Notes under the pieces: model-generated
The model's database searches: none
Seen by the model: only the letters and a program-made list of their open reading frames with translations
Told to the model about the DNA's origin: nothing
DNA from: a virus
Length of the DNA stretch: 36,269 nucleotides
Strand: one strand, 5' to 3'
Virus record (IMG/VR): IMGVR_UViG_3300010430_000252
Coordinates: 1-36,269 of that record
Position numbers and translations under genes: made by a program
Shown: positions 29,156 through 36,182 of the stretch, piece by piece
Layout: the number at the start of each line of letters is the position of its first letter
Position numbering within the stretch: position 1 is the first letter of the stretch

Positions 29156-29520
29156 TGCTTATGTCTCCGTGTCAGATAACGGTAAAGCTGCCACGGCGTC
29201 ACCGCCCAGCATCTAAGCGATAATACATGTTTTACCAACCCGACGCAATTTCTATGTGCAAACGGCAAAAGTGATGATTTATTGTGCAACACCGAGTCGA
29301 TCTCGATGACCGTTAACCCGTGATTTCGGTAGTGCTGGGCAAGGTCAAACCCGTCCAGCCGCGTAAGGTACTTGATTTCCGGCTTGCCGTCTCGCGGATC
29401 GAACAGGAGCCAGTTACCATCGTTCTCGACAACGCAATAAACGTGGTGAAATCCGTCCTTGAGAAACCGGGAAAGCGGGTGTTCGGAATTCCCGGTAAAG
29501 ACGACGATAGCGCGGGTCAT
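29152..29520 (-). CDS. permuted papain-fold (NlpC/P60/YiiX-like) candidate, 122 aa
   Basis: The frame runs to 29580, but ATG 29520 overlaps the upstream stop as ATGA and starts MTRAIVVFTGNSEHPLSRFL. A candidate histidine occurs first (GFHHVYCVVENDGNWLLFD, residues about 23-41). A candidate cysteine occurs late (HRNCVGLVKHVL, about residues 89-100), then WQLYRYLTRR. His-before-Cys with the strand/helix layout suits a circularly permuted NlpC/P60-type hydrolase, often peptidoglycan- or lipid-active. Related proteins sit between terminase and portal in several podophages. Active-site assignment is inference. Confidence 0.55.
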   Translation of the reverse strand: MTRAIVVFTGNSEHPLSRFLKDGFHHVYCVVENDGNWLLFDPRDGKPEIKYLTRLDGFDLAQHYRNHGLTVIEIDSVLHNKSSLLPFAHRNCVGLVKHVLSLRCWAVTPWQLYRYLTRRHKQ

Positions 29521-29636
29521 TGAAAAACACCGCCCAACACCGGCACCAAAACCCCCAATATCAGTTTCCCTAAAAACCAATAAAGGCTAAGCCCGATCAA
29601 TCCAAGCATGACCGAGATAATGGCGGCTTGGATCAT
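29517..29636 (-). CDS. small single-pass membrane protein, 39 aa (55 aa if TTG 29684)
   Basis: ATG 29636 to TGA 29517, overlapping the next ATG as ATGA. The product is nearly all hydrophobic (AAIISVMLGLIGLSLYWFLG, then LILGVLVPVLGGVFQ). An in-frame TTG at 29684 overlaps the upstream stop as TTGA and follows GACGGGGGC. It would add 16 residues including a basic CCGR segment, which gives a better N-in anchor. Either start is possible. A lysis- or entry-related role cannot be shown. Confidence 0.55.
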   Translation of the reverse strand: MIQAAIISVMLGLIGLSLYWFLGKLILGVLVPVLGGVFQ

Positions 29637-29680
29637 TATGCGCCCGCAGCAGCGCCCAAGATATCGCTCTATCGTTCCCG

Positions 29681-30139
29681 TCAATGTAGATAGCCCCCGT
29701 CCACAGCCCTGCGAACAGCGTCATATGCCGCGTCCGGGCCGACTTCCTCGATAATGGCGTCACATTCCTTGTCAGTGATCAGCCCCGGAGACTGCCGCCG
29801 CACGATAACCCGAAGGCGCTCAAGGTCTTTCTTCTCCAAGTCCCCAAGAAAGCTGTTCATCTTCAACTCGGGCGCTTTGCCCACAACATCGGCCTCGCCA
29901 ACCAGCATACGCACCGCCAGCCCTTGAACGTGGTCAGGCACTTCCGGCACGCCGTCTTCGTGTGGATATTTGTAGCTGAATTTAACCGGCCCGGCGATAA
30001 CCCCGGAATCCCTGCACAGGTCGGCAATGGCCTGTTCTACATCGGCTTTGTATTGCGACACCATTTCGTCAGTCTCGCAGCCGTCCAGCCATATTGCGGA
30101 GTGTACCGTTTCGCCTATTTGGACTTTCTGGTCGGTCAT
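29681..30139 (-). CDS. hypothetical protein, 152 aa
   Basis: ATG 30139 overlaps the upstream stop as ATGA. Opens MTDQKVQIGETVHSAIWLDG. SQYKADVEQAIADLCRDSGV and KFSYKYPHEDGVPEVPDHVQ follow. The end is helical (KKDLERLRVIVRRQSPGLIT, AAYDAVRRAVDGGYLH). No catalytic motif recognised. Position between terminase and portal suggests a packaging or accessory role only by context. Confidence 0.65.
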   Translation of the reverse strand: MTDQKVQIGETVHSAIWLDGCETDEMVSQYKADVEQAIADLCRDSGVIAGPVKFSYKYPHEDGVPEVPDHVQGLAVRMLVGEADVVGKAPELKMNSFLGDLEKKDLERLRVIVRRQSPGLITDKECDAIIEEVGPDAAYDAVRRAVDGGYLH

Positions 30140-30300
30140 ATATTCGCGCCACGCCGCCTAGCCCGGTGCTTTGGCAGCCAACCAAGGAAAAAGTCCGCAA
30201 GCTCTACCTTGCTTTTGTGGCGCGGCCCACCATCCGGGGCCACCGCCAGCGCACCAGCAAGAAAAAATTCAGCGACAAACCACCTAATGTTGACCATCAT
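30136..30300 (-). CDS. small basic protein, 54 aa
   Basis: ATG 30300 (or 30297) overlaps the upstream stop as ATGA, with the Shine-Dalgarno GGAGAG contributed by the last codons of the previous gene. The first half is hydrophobic (VNIRWFVAEFFLAGALAVAP), possibly a signal or anchor. The rest is basic (GGPRHKSKVELADFFLGWLP, then KHRARRRGANI). Its TGA overlaps the next ATG. Coupled at both ends, hence likely real; function unknown. Confidence 0.55.
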   Translation of the reverse strand: MMVNIRWFVAEFFLAGALAVAPDGGPRHKSKVELADFFLGWLPKHRARRRGANI

Positions 30301-30515
30301 TCTCTCCACCTATCACGCAACAAGTTAATTTCATCACATAAGCGTTCAATAACGACACGCCACAGCCCGGAGCGTCCCGACAAACTGCCTTCATGGTCAA
30401 ATTTTGCCCTGCAATAAGCCACAATATCCCCGCCGTAGACATCATTAACTTTCGCATCCATACGGCTTTCGATCTCCCGATAGTGGGGCGCATTCGGACC
30501 AGACTTAAAGGACAT
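30297..30515 (-). CDS. hypothetical protein, 72 aa
   Basis: A GTG at 30530 extends the frame, but ATG 30515 lies eight bases from GGAGAG and is preferred (MSFKSGPNAPHYREIESRMD). Helical, charged protein with VNDVYGGDIVAYCRAKFDHE and an end LLRDRWRE. The final codons TGG AGA GAA TGA carry the ribosome site and overlapping start of the next gene. The ending RWRE matches that of the upstream gene. Unrecognised. Confidence 0.6.
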   Translation of the reverse strand: MSFKSGPNAPHYREIESRMDAKVNDVYGGDIVAYCRAKFDHEGSLSGRSGLWRVVIERLCDEINLLRDRWRE

Positions 30516-30517
30516 GC

Positions 30518-30769
30518 CTATTCTCTCCACCTGTGAGGATTGTAGCCGTTGTTCTGCACCCTCGGCATTTGTTCGGATTGTCTGCGAACGCTCAGCGGAT
30601 CAATGGCAAGCGACTGGCCCGCCTTGCGCTCGGCAACATACGCCGTAAGCGTCTCCGTCGTCCACCCGTTGCGCTTCTCGTCCTCGGACGGCTCCACGGT
30701 CGGCTGATCGGATAGCGCGGCCCCATAAGCGTTCTCTGCTTCCTGTGCGAGTTTGTCGAAGAATCTCAC
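30518..30769 (-). CDS. hypothetical protein with terminase-like C-terminal tail, 83 aa
   Basis: Start GTG 30769 overlaps the terminase stop as GTGA, with GGAGG encoded by the terminase tail five bases upstream; a TTG at 30781 is less suitable. First half helical (RFFDKLAQEAENAYGAALSD), then acidic and SEDEKRNGWTTETLTAYVAE. The last residues NNGYNPHRWRE copy the large terminase ending NRGYNPHNWRGR. Function unknown; the shared tail suggests partial duplication from the terminase end. Confidence 0.6.
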   Translation of the reverse strand: MRFFDKLAQEAENAYGAALSDQPTVEPSEDEKRNGWTTETLTAYVAERKAGQSLAIDPLSVRRQSEQMPRVQNNGYNPHRWRE

Positions 30770-32313
30770 CGGCCCCTCCAATTATGCGGATTATAGCCCC
30801 TGTTGGCTGCCGTGGGCAACTTCTTACCCTGCCTGTGATCCGGTCGCATTGTGTTGATCATTCGACCGAAAAGACTAAGCACGTCAACCTGGTCATCATG
30901 CCGCCCGCTTGGAAACGATAATAATTCAGACACCAAATCATTGCGCCACGGCGCATCTTTAGGGAAATACACCTTCCCCTGCCCCATGCGGCCACGGATC
31001 GACCCCGCGCGCTGCACCTTGTCCCCTACCGTCGGCAGCCTTTCCCTGACGGTGTAAACTTTCAATTCCTTTGCCCGCTTATCGATGAACGGGCCTAGCG
31101 TTTTTTCGATCTGCGCCTTGTCTTCTGCCCACCTTACGCAATTCCATGTCTTGGCCATATCTGCCCACGCATCAACGGCAACCGACGAATCCACCTGATT
31201 ACGCCACCAGTCAAGGACAAAAAGATTTTCATCAGGATCAATCCCGGCAACCCCGTGAACAGTATAATCGCCCCCGCCTGGCGTGACTGCGTAATCGCTT
31301 GCCCCGTAAAATCGCAAGGTATCGAGGTTTGGCGGCGTGTCATACCACCTAAACATATCATTCGTGAACAACACCCCTTCCTCTGGGGCGGGGCGCTGCT
31401 GGTACAATGCGGACCAGTTCCGGGCATCTTGCGTCTGCTTTTCCTGTTCCCAATGTTCGACCGGAAACCACTCCGTCCAAAGCCATTCACCGGGCTTTCT
31501 CCCTAGCGGATCGTCTTGGCGTTCGGCCTGTGCCGGGATGTTGAGCACATACCAGTTTTCACCATCCTGCGCCCGAACCCAGCCCGACGCGCCGTCGTAA
31601 TCTTCCGGCAATATCTGCCCCGACAAGTCCAATTCGTGCCAGCGAGTCTGGATAATAACCAGAAACCCGCTCGGCTTTAGTCGCGTGCGGATCGATGATT
31701 TGTATTCATCCCAAACCTTCGCCCGGATTAGCTCGCTATCGGCGTCCTCTCTGCCCTTTACGGGATCGTCAATGATAACCCCATCCGCCCGGTTCCCGGT
31801 TATGCCAGACAATATCCCCGCCGACATATACGTTGACCCGTTCCTTAACGCCCAATCGTCCGTTGCAGCGTTGTCCCCCACCAGCCCGGTATCCATGATC
31901 TTTTCATACTCAGGACTTCGCACAACCTGGCGGCAGCGGCGACCGAAACGCTTGGCAAGGTCAGACCCATAAGAAACCGCGATTAGGTTCTTATTCGGGT
32001 TTCTGCCCAGATACCATGTCGGGAATACAATGCTTGCGAACGTGCTTTTTGCAGATCCCGGCGGCATGAATATCATTAACCGCTTTATCTTCCCCGATTC
32101 CACGTCCGTCAGAGCGTGGTTAATCAGGTCATGGTGCGCAGCCGGAGTTATCCGGTCCCCGTAAAACTGTTCGCATTCAGGGTTATCATTAAGCGGAACG
32201 CCCGGCACATCGATCGCGCGGCAATAGTGGTCAAGGCTATTGCGTGACTTGATATGCTCGCGGCGCTCCAGTAGGGCAAGGCGCTCGCGCTTTTCAGCCG
32301 CCGTCAGACCCAC
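30766..32313 (-). CDS. terminase large subunit, 515 aa
   Basis: DNA-packaging motor ATPase and nuclease. Walker A MPPGSAKST (83-91), Walker B VIIDD (179-183), coupling motif QTRWHELD (222-229). The RNase H-like nuclease domain starts near ASDYAV in the second half and includes HDDQVDVLS close to the end. Start is GTG 32313, overlapping the small terminase by 20 bases, with GAAGG just upstream. There is no nearer ATG compatible with the domain. Length is normal for the family. The C-terminal codons NWRGR also spell the ribosome site of the next gene. Confidence 0.95.
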   Translation of the reverse strand: MGLTAAEKRERLALLERREHIKSRNSLDHYCRAIDVPGVPLNDNPECEQFYGDRITPAAHHDLINHALTDVESGKIKRLMIFMPPGSAKSTFASIVFPTWYLGRNPNKNLIAVSYGSDLAKRFGRRCRQVVRSPEYEKIMDTGLVGDNAATDDWALRNGSTYMSAGILSGITGNRADGVIIDDPVKGREDADSELIRAKVWDEYKSSIRTRLKPSGFLVIIQTRWHELDLSGQILPEDYDGASGWVRAQDGENWYVLNIPAQAERQDDPLGRKPGEWLWTEWFPVEHWEQEKQTQDARNWSALYQQRPAPEEGVLFTNDMFRWYDTPPNLDTLRFYGASDYAVTPGGGDYTVHGVAGIDPDENLFVLDWWRNQVDSSVAVDAWADMAKTWNCVRWAEDKAQIEKTLGPFIDKRAKELKVYTVRERLPTVGDKVQRAGSIRGRMGQGKVYFPKDAPWRNDLVSELLSFPSGRHDDQVDVLSLFGRMINTMRPDHRQGKKLPTAANRGYNPHNWRGR

Positions 32314-32701
32314 GGGCCTTCGCCTCCAATTCGACTAATCGGCGTTCTACCTCATCATCCGACATGCCGCGCGTCTCTATCGGCCCGCCATCCTTGCCGG
32401 TCAATTCTTCAACCTTGGTTTCCTTCCAGCCCATACGGGTTTTAGACCACCAAATCGCTGCCGTCGTGTCGCCGTTGATAGCCTTGTTGTAAAGCGTCCC
32501 GCCAATCTTGGCGTTTGCCTTGACCGCTGCCGTGTCTAGTTCCCTGCGGAAGTGTTTACGCAACGTCTTGTCGTCGATGCCGTCACGGATAACGAGGCAG
32601 ATACTCTCCTGCGGAATACCGACCGCGCTCATTTGCTCGACCAGTTTGCGCTCGTCGTCAGTGGGCTTGAAAGAAGGCTTTGTGACTTTTTTAGGCGGCA
32701 T
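32294..32701 (-). CDS. terminase small subunit, 135 aa
   Basis: The frame opens further upstream, but ATG 32701, inside the last codons of the methyltransferase, gives the expected MPPKKVTKPSFKPTDDERKL start. A helix-turn-helix-like DNA-binding region follows (VEQMSAVGIPQESICLVIRD, DDKTLRKHFRRELDTAAVKA). A second helical part comes next (GGTLYNKAINGDTTAAIWW SKTRMGWK) and then an acidic tail for contacts with the large subunit. It recognises the phage DNA for packaging. The adjacent large-subunit gene makes the assignment firm. Confidence 0.85.
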   Translation of the reverse strand: MPPKKVTKPSFKPTDDERKLVEQMSAVGIPQESICLVIRDGIDDKTLRKHFRRELDTAAVKANAKIGGTLYNKAINGDTTAAIWWSKTRMGWKETKVEELTGKDGGPIETRGMSDDEVERRLVELEAKARGSDGG

Positions 32702-33932
32702 CTCTTTTGTTAGTGGGGAAAATCTCTCCACTACCCTCTAAAACTGCTTGATTTCCGGTGAAGTTTTGCCAGCGTTTAACTGCTACATCGACGTAAGCGG
32801 GCGACAGTTCGATGGCATAAATGCAGCGCCCCGTCATTTCCCCGGCGATGATTGTCGTGCCACTCCCTGAGAATGGTTCATAAACCGCTTGGCCGGGGCT
32901 TGAGTTGTTCTCGATTGGTCGCTTCATGCATTCAACGGGCTTTTGCGTGCTGTGACCTGTCTCAGATTTAATGGGCTTATCAATCTGCCAAAGTGTTGTC
33001 TGCTTTCTATCACCGCAATAGTGACCTGTTTTGTTTTTCTTTACCGCATACCAGCAAGGCTCGTGTTGATAGTGATAATCCCCACGGCTGATAGCAAATT
33101 GCTGCTTGGCCCATATAATCTGCGAACGTATTTTAAATTCACAAACCTCTAGGCTATCCACAACGGTCTTGGCATGCTGACCAGCATGCCAAACATACGC
33201 AACATCGCCGGGGAATAAAGCCCAAGCCTCAGACCAATCGGCGCGGCTATCGTTCTCAACCTTACCTATGGCGCTCGCGCCATAGGGCTTGCCATTGGCT
33301 CTGTCTGCCTCATTCCGCCAATTCGCGTCATACTCCACACCATAAGGCGGGTCCGTGACCATTAGGTGCGGCGAAACCCCACTTAATAGCTTCTCAACAG
33401 CGTCTGCATCCGTACTATCCCCGCACATCAGCCGATGCTTGCCGAGTATCCAAACGTCACCGAGTTTCGTTACCGGATCGTCTGGCACGTCAGGCACTTC
33501 GTCTGGATCGGTCAGCCCTTCGGTCTTTTCAACGAATATGTTGGCTAACTCGTCATCGCTGAAACCAATCAACGAAAGGTCAAAGCCTTCCTCTTGCAGC
33601 CCGACCATTTCAAGCGCGAGCAGATCCATATCCCATCCGGCGTTTAATGCCAGTTTGTTGTCCGCGATAATGTATGCCTTGCGCTGTGTGGGCGTCAGGT
33701 GCGCGAGTTCGATTGTCGGGACTTCGGATAGCCCTAACTTCCTTGCTGCTAACACGCGGCCATGACCGGCGATTATACCGCCTTCCTCGTCCACTAGGAC
33801 AGGGTTGTTAAAGCCAAACTCTTTGATGCTCGCCGCAATCTGCGCCACCTGCTCATCGCTATGCGTTCTGGAATTTGACGCATACGGGATGAGCTTTTCG
33901 ATTAGTGTGTTTTTGATTGCAAGGTTAGGCAT
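32691..33932 (-). CDS. DNA (adenine/cytosine-N4) methyltransferase with ParB-like N-terminal domain, 413 aa
   Basis: Residues 1-130 are a ParB/Srx-type domain (IPYASNSRTHSDEQVAQIAA, GGIIAGHGRVLAARKLGL at 51-68). The rest is a class beta amino-methyltransferase: catalytic DPPYG (194-198) precedes the AdoMet motif EPFSGSGTT (352-360), with HSTQKPVE before it. It would methylate an exocyclic amino group in a short DNA motif, protecting phage DNA or altering host regulation. The ParB-MTase fusion is common in phages. ATG 33932 overlaps the GcrA-like stop by eight bases. No restriction endonuclease gene adjoins. Confidence 0.9.
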   Translation of the reverse strand: MPNLAIKNTLIEKLIPYASNSRTHSDEQVAQIAASIKEFGFNNPVLVDEEGGIIAGHGRVLAARKLGLSEVPTIELAHLTPTQRKAYIIADNKLALNAGWDMDLLALEMVGLQEEGFDLSLIGFSDDELANIFVEKTEGLTDPDEVPDVPDDPVTKLGDVWILGKHRLMCGDSTDADAVEKLLSGVSPHLMVTDPPYGVEYDANWRNEADRANGKPYGASAIGKVENDSRADWSEAWALFPGDVAYVWHAGQHAKTVVDSLEVCEFKIRSQIIWAKQQFAISRGDYHYQHEPCWYAVKKNKTGHYCGDRKQTTLWQIDKPIKSETGHSTQKPVECMKRPIENNSSPGQAVYEPFSGSGTTIIAGEMTGRCIYAIELSPAYVDVAVKRWQNFTGNQAVLEGSGEIFPTNKRDAA

Positions 33933-34260
33933 TCACTTTTGCCCTTTCTGGCGGTGTGCGATACGCGATCTTGTGGTGCTTCTGGCAGTACGATGAACCA
34001 TTGGTGCGTGGCTTCCCGCAGAAGCGATGTTCTTTCGGTCCCGCGCTGTCCGGCGTGATTGGGAAGTGGCACGCCTTTGCCGGCGTGTCTGCCAGTGTGT
34101 ACCCGATAAGCTTGGGCGTGTTCAATCTACGGGCGCGGCCTATGACGGCGTTTTTGGTAACACCGATTATCCTGGCTATGTCTTTGTATAGCATGCCGGA
34201 GGCGCGGTGTTGTGCGAGAGCCGCGTCCATGTCGTCGGTCCATGTGCTTGTGAATTTCAT
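33925..34260 (-). CDS. GcrA-family transcriptional cofactor, 111 aa
   Basis: ATG 34260 overlaps the previous stop as ATGA and follows AAAGGAAG. The N-terminal helix-turn-helix (TSTWTDDMDAALAQHRASGM, KDIARIIGVTKNAVIGRARR, residues 4-45) matches the GcrA DNA-binding signature 'NAVIGK..RL'. The C-terminus has the family's C64..P, FCG (C81), and YCQKHHKIAY (C92, H95), a probable metal site. Cellular GcrA (about 170 aa) binds sigma70 and reads methylated GANTC promoters; this version is shorter, with a reduced linker. It directly precedes the methyltransferase gene, so the pair may act on transcription together. Confidence 0.85.
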   Translation of the reverse strand: MKFTSTWTDDMDAALAQHRASGMLYKDIARIIGVTKNAVIGRARRLNTPKLIGYTLADTPAKACHFPITPDSAGPKEHRFCGKPRTNGSSYCQKHHKIAYRTPPERAKVNA

Positions 34261-34496
34261 GCCACTTCCTTTCGCCATGCTGCATCGATCAGCGCCCCGG
34301 CGCGTGCCAGCGTCATCTTGTCACAGGTGATAGCATCGACAACCGCGCGGCCTTTTTCAATATACGGTATTTTCTCATGGTCTGGTAGTGCATTGAATGG
34401 GCATGGTCGCTTGCGTCCACATGGTTGAAATTGCGGACAAGACGGGTTGTCGTGATCGTATATGGCTTTGGCTATGATGGTTGTGATGTCAGTCAT
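34257..34496 (-). CDS. hypothetical cysteine-containing protein, 79 aa
   Basis: The frame extends upstream to 34658, but that part is a shadow of the gene 34489-34665. ATG 34496 begins MTDITTIIAKAIYDHDNPSC. Cysteines cluster at PSCPQFQPCGRKRPCPFNAL, a possible metal-binding C-x6-C-x5-C. The second half is helical, ending AGALIDAAWRKEVA, similar to the DAAWEA tails in other genes here. Its last codons supply AAAGGAAG to the GcrA start. Confidence 0.65.
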   Translation of the reverse strand: MTDITTIIAKAIYDHDNPSCPQFQPCGRKRPCPFNALPDHEKIPYIEKGRAVVDAITCDKMTLARAGALIDAAWRKEVA

Positions 34497-34665
34497 GGGC
34501 TTCAACTCGCTTTTGCAGTTCGTAAACAACTGCTGACATCTTATCCGGTATGCCATTGCCGCCCCTAACCTGAATCCCCGTTGGAATATGTGTTGCGATA
34601 AATTGCCCCACAAATGATCCCGCACGATACGATGACAATCGAACATCCCTAATATCAAACCTCAT
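34489..34665 (-). CDS. hypothetical protein, 58 aa
   Basis: ATG 34665 overlaps the upstream stop as TGATG and the frame ends TGA 34491-34489, eight bases inside the next gene. Reads MRFDIRDVRLSSYRAGSFVG, then QFIATHIPTGIQVRGGNGI and a helix MSAVVYELQKRVEAHD. The string THIPTGIQV superficially resembles the release-factor string THLPTGIVV, but the GGQ motif is absent, so this is probably coincidence. Double coupling and good composition make it a real gene. Confidence 0.65.
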   Translation of the reverse strand: MRFDIRDVRLSSYRAGSFVGQFIATHIPTGIQVRGGNGIPDKMSAVVYELQKRVEAHD

Positions 34666-35012
34666 CACGTCTTTGTCTCCAATGCGTCCATGTCGATATG
34701 ATAGCCGATCCCCCGGTCTGTGGCAATTATCCGGCTCAATGTCGGGTGCCTGTGCCGGATGCCGTGAATTTGGACGCCAACGTGACGCTTTGCGTCAAGC
34801 GGCCCCCCATTCGGATCGTCCCACCAAACCCGGTCAATGATGGTGCCTATCTCAACAGTGCGCCCGTTGCCTTCCAGTATGGCCTTGAACACAACGGCCT
34901 GTTGTTTGGTAACGCGGATTCGTTCCCCGTCGATGTAAATATGCGCGGCGTCAACGGATACCCGTTTGTCAGGCCCAGCATATCCGCATTTAGGGCAGCA
35001 TATGGCGGTCAT
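34665..35012 (-). CDS. winged-helix DNA-binding protein with CxxC N-terminus, 115 aa
   Basis: ATG 35012 overlaps the upstream stop as ATGA. Residues 4-10 CCPKCGY could be half a zinc ribbon. Residues about 20-105 fit an OmpR/PhoB-type C-terminal effector domain without a receiver: HIYIDGERIRVTKQQAVVFK, AILEGNGRTVEIGTIIDRVW, KRHVGVQIHGIRHRHP (recognition helix region) and RIIATDRGIGYHID (wing). It may regulate phage or host promoters. Lying three genes before GcrA-like, it strengthens the view of this arm as regulatory. Confidence 0.75.
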   Translation of the reverse strand: MTAICCPKCGYAGPDKRVSVDAAHIYIDGERIRVTKQQAVVFKAILEGNGRTVEIGTIIDRVWWDDPNGGPLDAKRHVGVQIHGIRHRHPTLSRIIATDRGIGYHIDMDALETKT

Positions 35013-35359
35013 TTCGTTTCCTTTGTGCGTCGGGTGGCGATGGCGATAGCTTTGCGGTAGTCCTCCGATACGGCGTTTGCCGCTGCACCGGGTATTGCCC
35101 AAAGCTTCCAAAGCATCATTGCCAAGTCAGCCAGCATGTCGGCTTCGGTGTTGGCTTGTGCCTTTGCAGCCTCTTGGCGCTGACACTCGCGCGTCATGGA
35201 CTGCTGAAGGCGAGCCTCTGCGGCCTTCTCACGCTCTAGCTCCTGGATACGGTCGCATAATTTCTTGGCATATTCGTATGAAACGCACGCAGCATCGCCA
35301 GACCATCCGTCGCTGGCCTCGGTATCCAGATGCCTCACCAGGTCGTCGCTGTCAGTCAT
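35009..35359 (-). CDS. hypothetical coiled-coil protein, 116 aa
   Basis: ATG 35359 after CGAAAGGACAAACCCC; a TTG upstream is rejected. N-terminal MTDSDDLVRHLDTEASDGW with CVSYEYAKKLCDRIQEL, then a long coiled coil (EREKAAEARLQQSMTRECQR). It ends in a helix containing MMLWKLWAIPGAAANAV and a basic tail. The MTDSDDLVR opening recurs inside the next upstream gene (MDSDDPVRN). Unknown function. Confidence 0.6.
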   Translation of the reverse strand: MTDSDDLVRHLDTEASDGWSGDAACVSYEYAKKLCDRIQELEREKAAEARLQQSMTRECQRQEAAKAQANTEADMLADLAMMLWKLWAIPGAAANAVSEDYRKAIAIATRRTKETK

Positions 35360-35413
35360 GGGGTTTGTCCTTTCGGCAGCATTCAATAATTTTGTCAGCG
35401 TGTTCAAAGAACA

Positions 35414-35878
35414 TCACCCTTCCTCCTCTTCTGCTGCGGTGAGCATGGCACGGTAATCTTCGATAAAAGCAGCGTATGTGTCATAACCCATAGCCATCCA
35501 CATCCCTGGCGTCGGCTCCCTCGGTAAGCGGACGTGGGTTTCGGGATTATAGGATGGACGCTTAGAGTTGGCCTCAACTTGCGATTTATAGCCTATACAC
35601 CGCTCCCACAGCGCCTTGTTCTCGGCTGAGAGGGTTTCGAGGAGGTCGGCTGCCTCTTCTTGGATCATAAATTGCAAATAGCGCGGTTCATTTTTACGGT
35701 TACGTTGAGCATCTTTCCGCAACCGATCAGCAACTTTCAGCACCATCTCCTCTGTGGGCCTCAACAAGTCATCCACCTGTGCCTCTGCGTCGAGGGCGGA
35801 TAGGGCGAGGTTGCGTACTGGGTCGTCAGAATCCATTAACGGGTCATTTGACGGGCTGGCGTCCTGTTTATGTGACAT
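35414..35878 (-). CDS. hypothetical protein, 154 aa
   Basis: ATG 35878 after AAAAGGAACAGAACG, overlapping the upstream gene by 11 bases. Opens MSHKQDASPSNDPLMDSDDP. Charged helices follow (PTEEMVLKVADRLRKDAQRN, IQEEAADLLETLSAENKALW). The C-terminal third is PGMWMAMGYDTYAAFIEDYR. An 'EAADLLE.L..E...L' element is common in small phage proteins of early/accessory regions. Not assigned. Confidence 0.65.
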   Translation of the reverse strand: MSHKQDASPSNDPLMDSDDPVRNLALSALDAEAQVDDLLRPTEEMVLKVADRLRKDAQRNRKNEPRYLQFMIQEEAADLLETLSAENKALWERCIGYKSQVEANSKRPSYNPETHVRLPREPTPGMWMAMGYDTYAAFIEDYRAMLTAAEEEEG

Positions 35879-36182
35879 CGTTCTGTTCCTTTTCCCATGC
35901 TTCTGTCATGGCGGTGTCGGCGGGCTTCATCTTCATCCGAATTATTTCCCTCCGATTGTCTGCCATTCCAACATAAATCGGCGCTTCCCATGCGGCATCA
36001 AGCATCCCCTCCGTCGCCTCTCGCGGCCTTACGATGTAGCCAGAGGATTCAAGGGCGGTGAGGGCGGCAATTGCCATCTGCGTTAACTCTGGCCTAATGG
36101 CAGCAGCATAACCCGCCGATAATTCTTGTTGCTCGGCAATCGCCCGCGCCATCACCTCTATGATCTGATCCCGGGGGGTCAT
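35868..36182 (-). CDS. hypothetical protein, 104 aa
   Basis: ATG 36182 overlaps the upstream stop as ATGA. Contains RDQIIEVMARAIAEQQELSA (helix), TQMAIAALTALESSGYIVRP, and REATEGMLDAAWEAPIY. This is a recurrent architecture of small phage proteins of unknown function ('A.A...L...GY.IV.R..TE.ML.AA'). The tail is charged (MTEAWEKEQNDVT). Accessory gene of the regulatory arm. Confidence 0.65.
   Translation of the reverse strand: MTPRDQIIEVMARAIAEQQELSAGYAAAIRPELTQMAIAALTALESSGYIVRPREATEGMLDAAWEAPIYVGMADNRREIIRMKMKPADTAMTEAWEKEQNDVT

Noticed and set aside
34489-34665. Release-factor-like motif (THIPTGIQV) as evidence for a peptidyl hydrolase
   Set aside because: No GGQ motif and the protein is only 58 aa; the match is a short string and probably coincidental.
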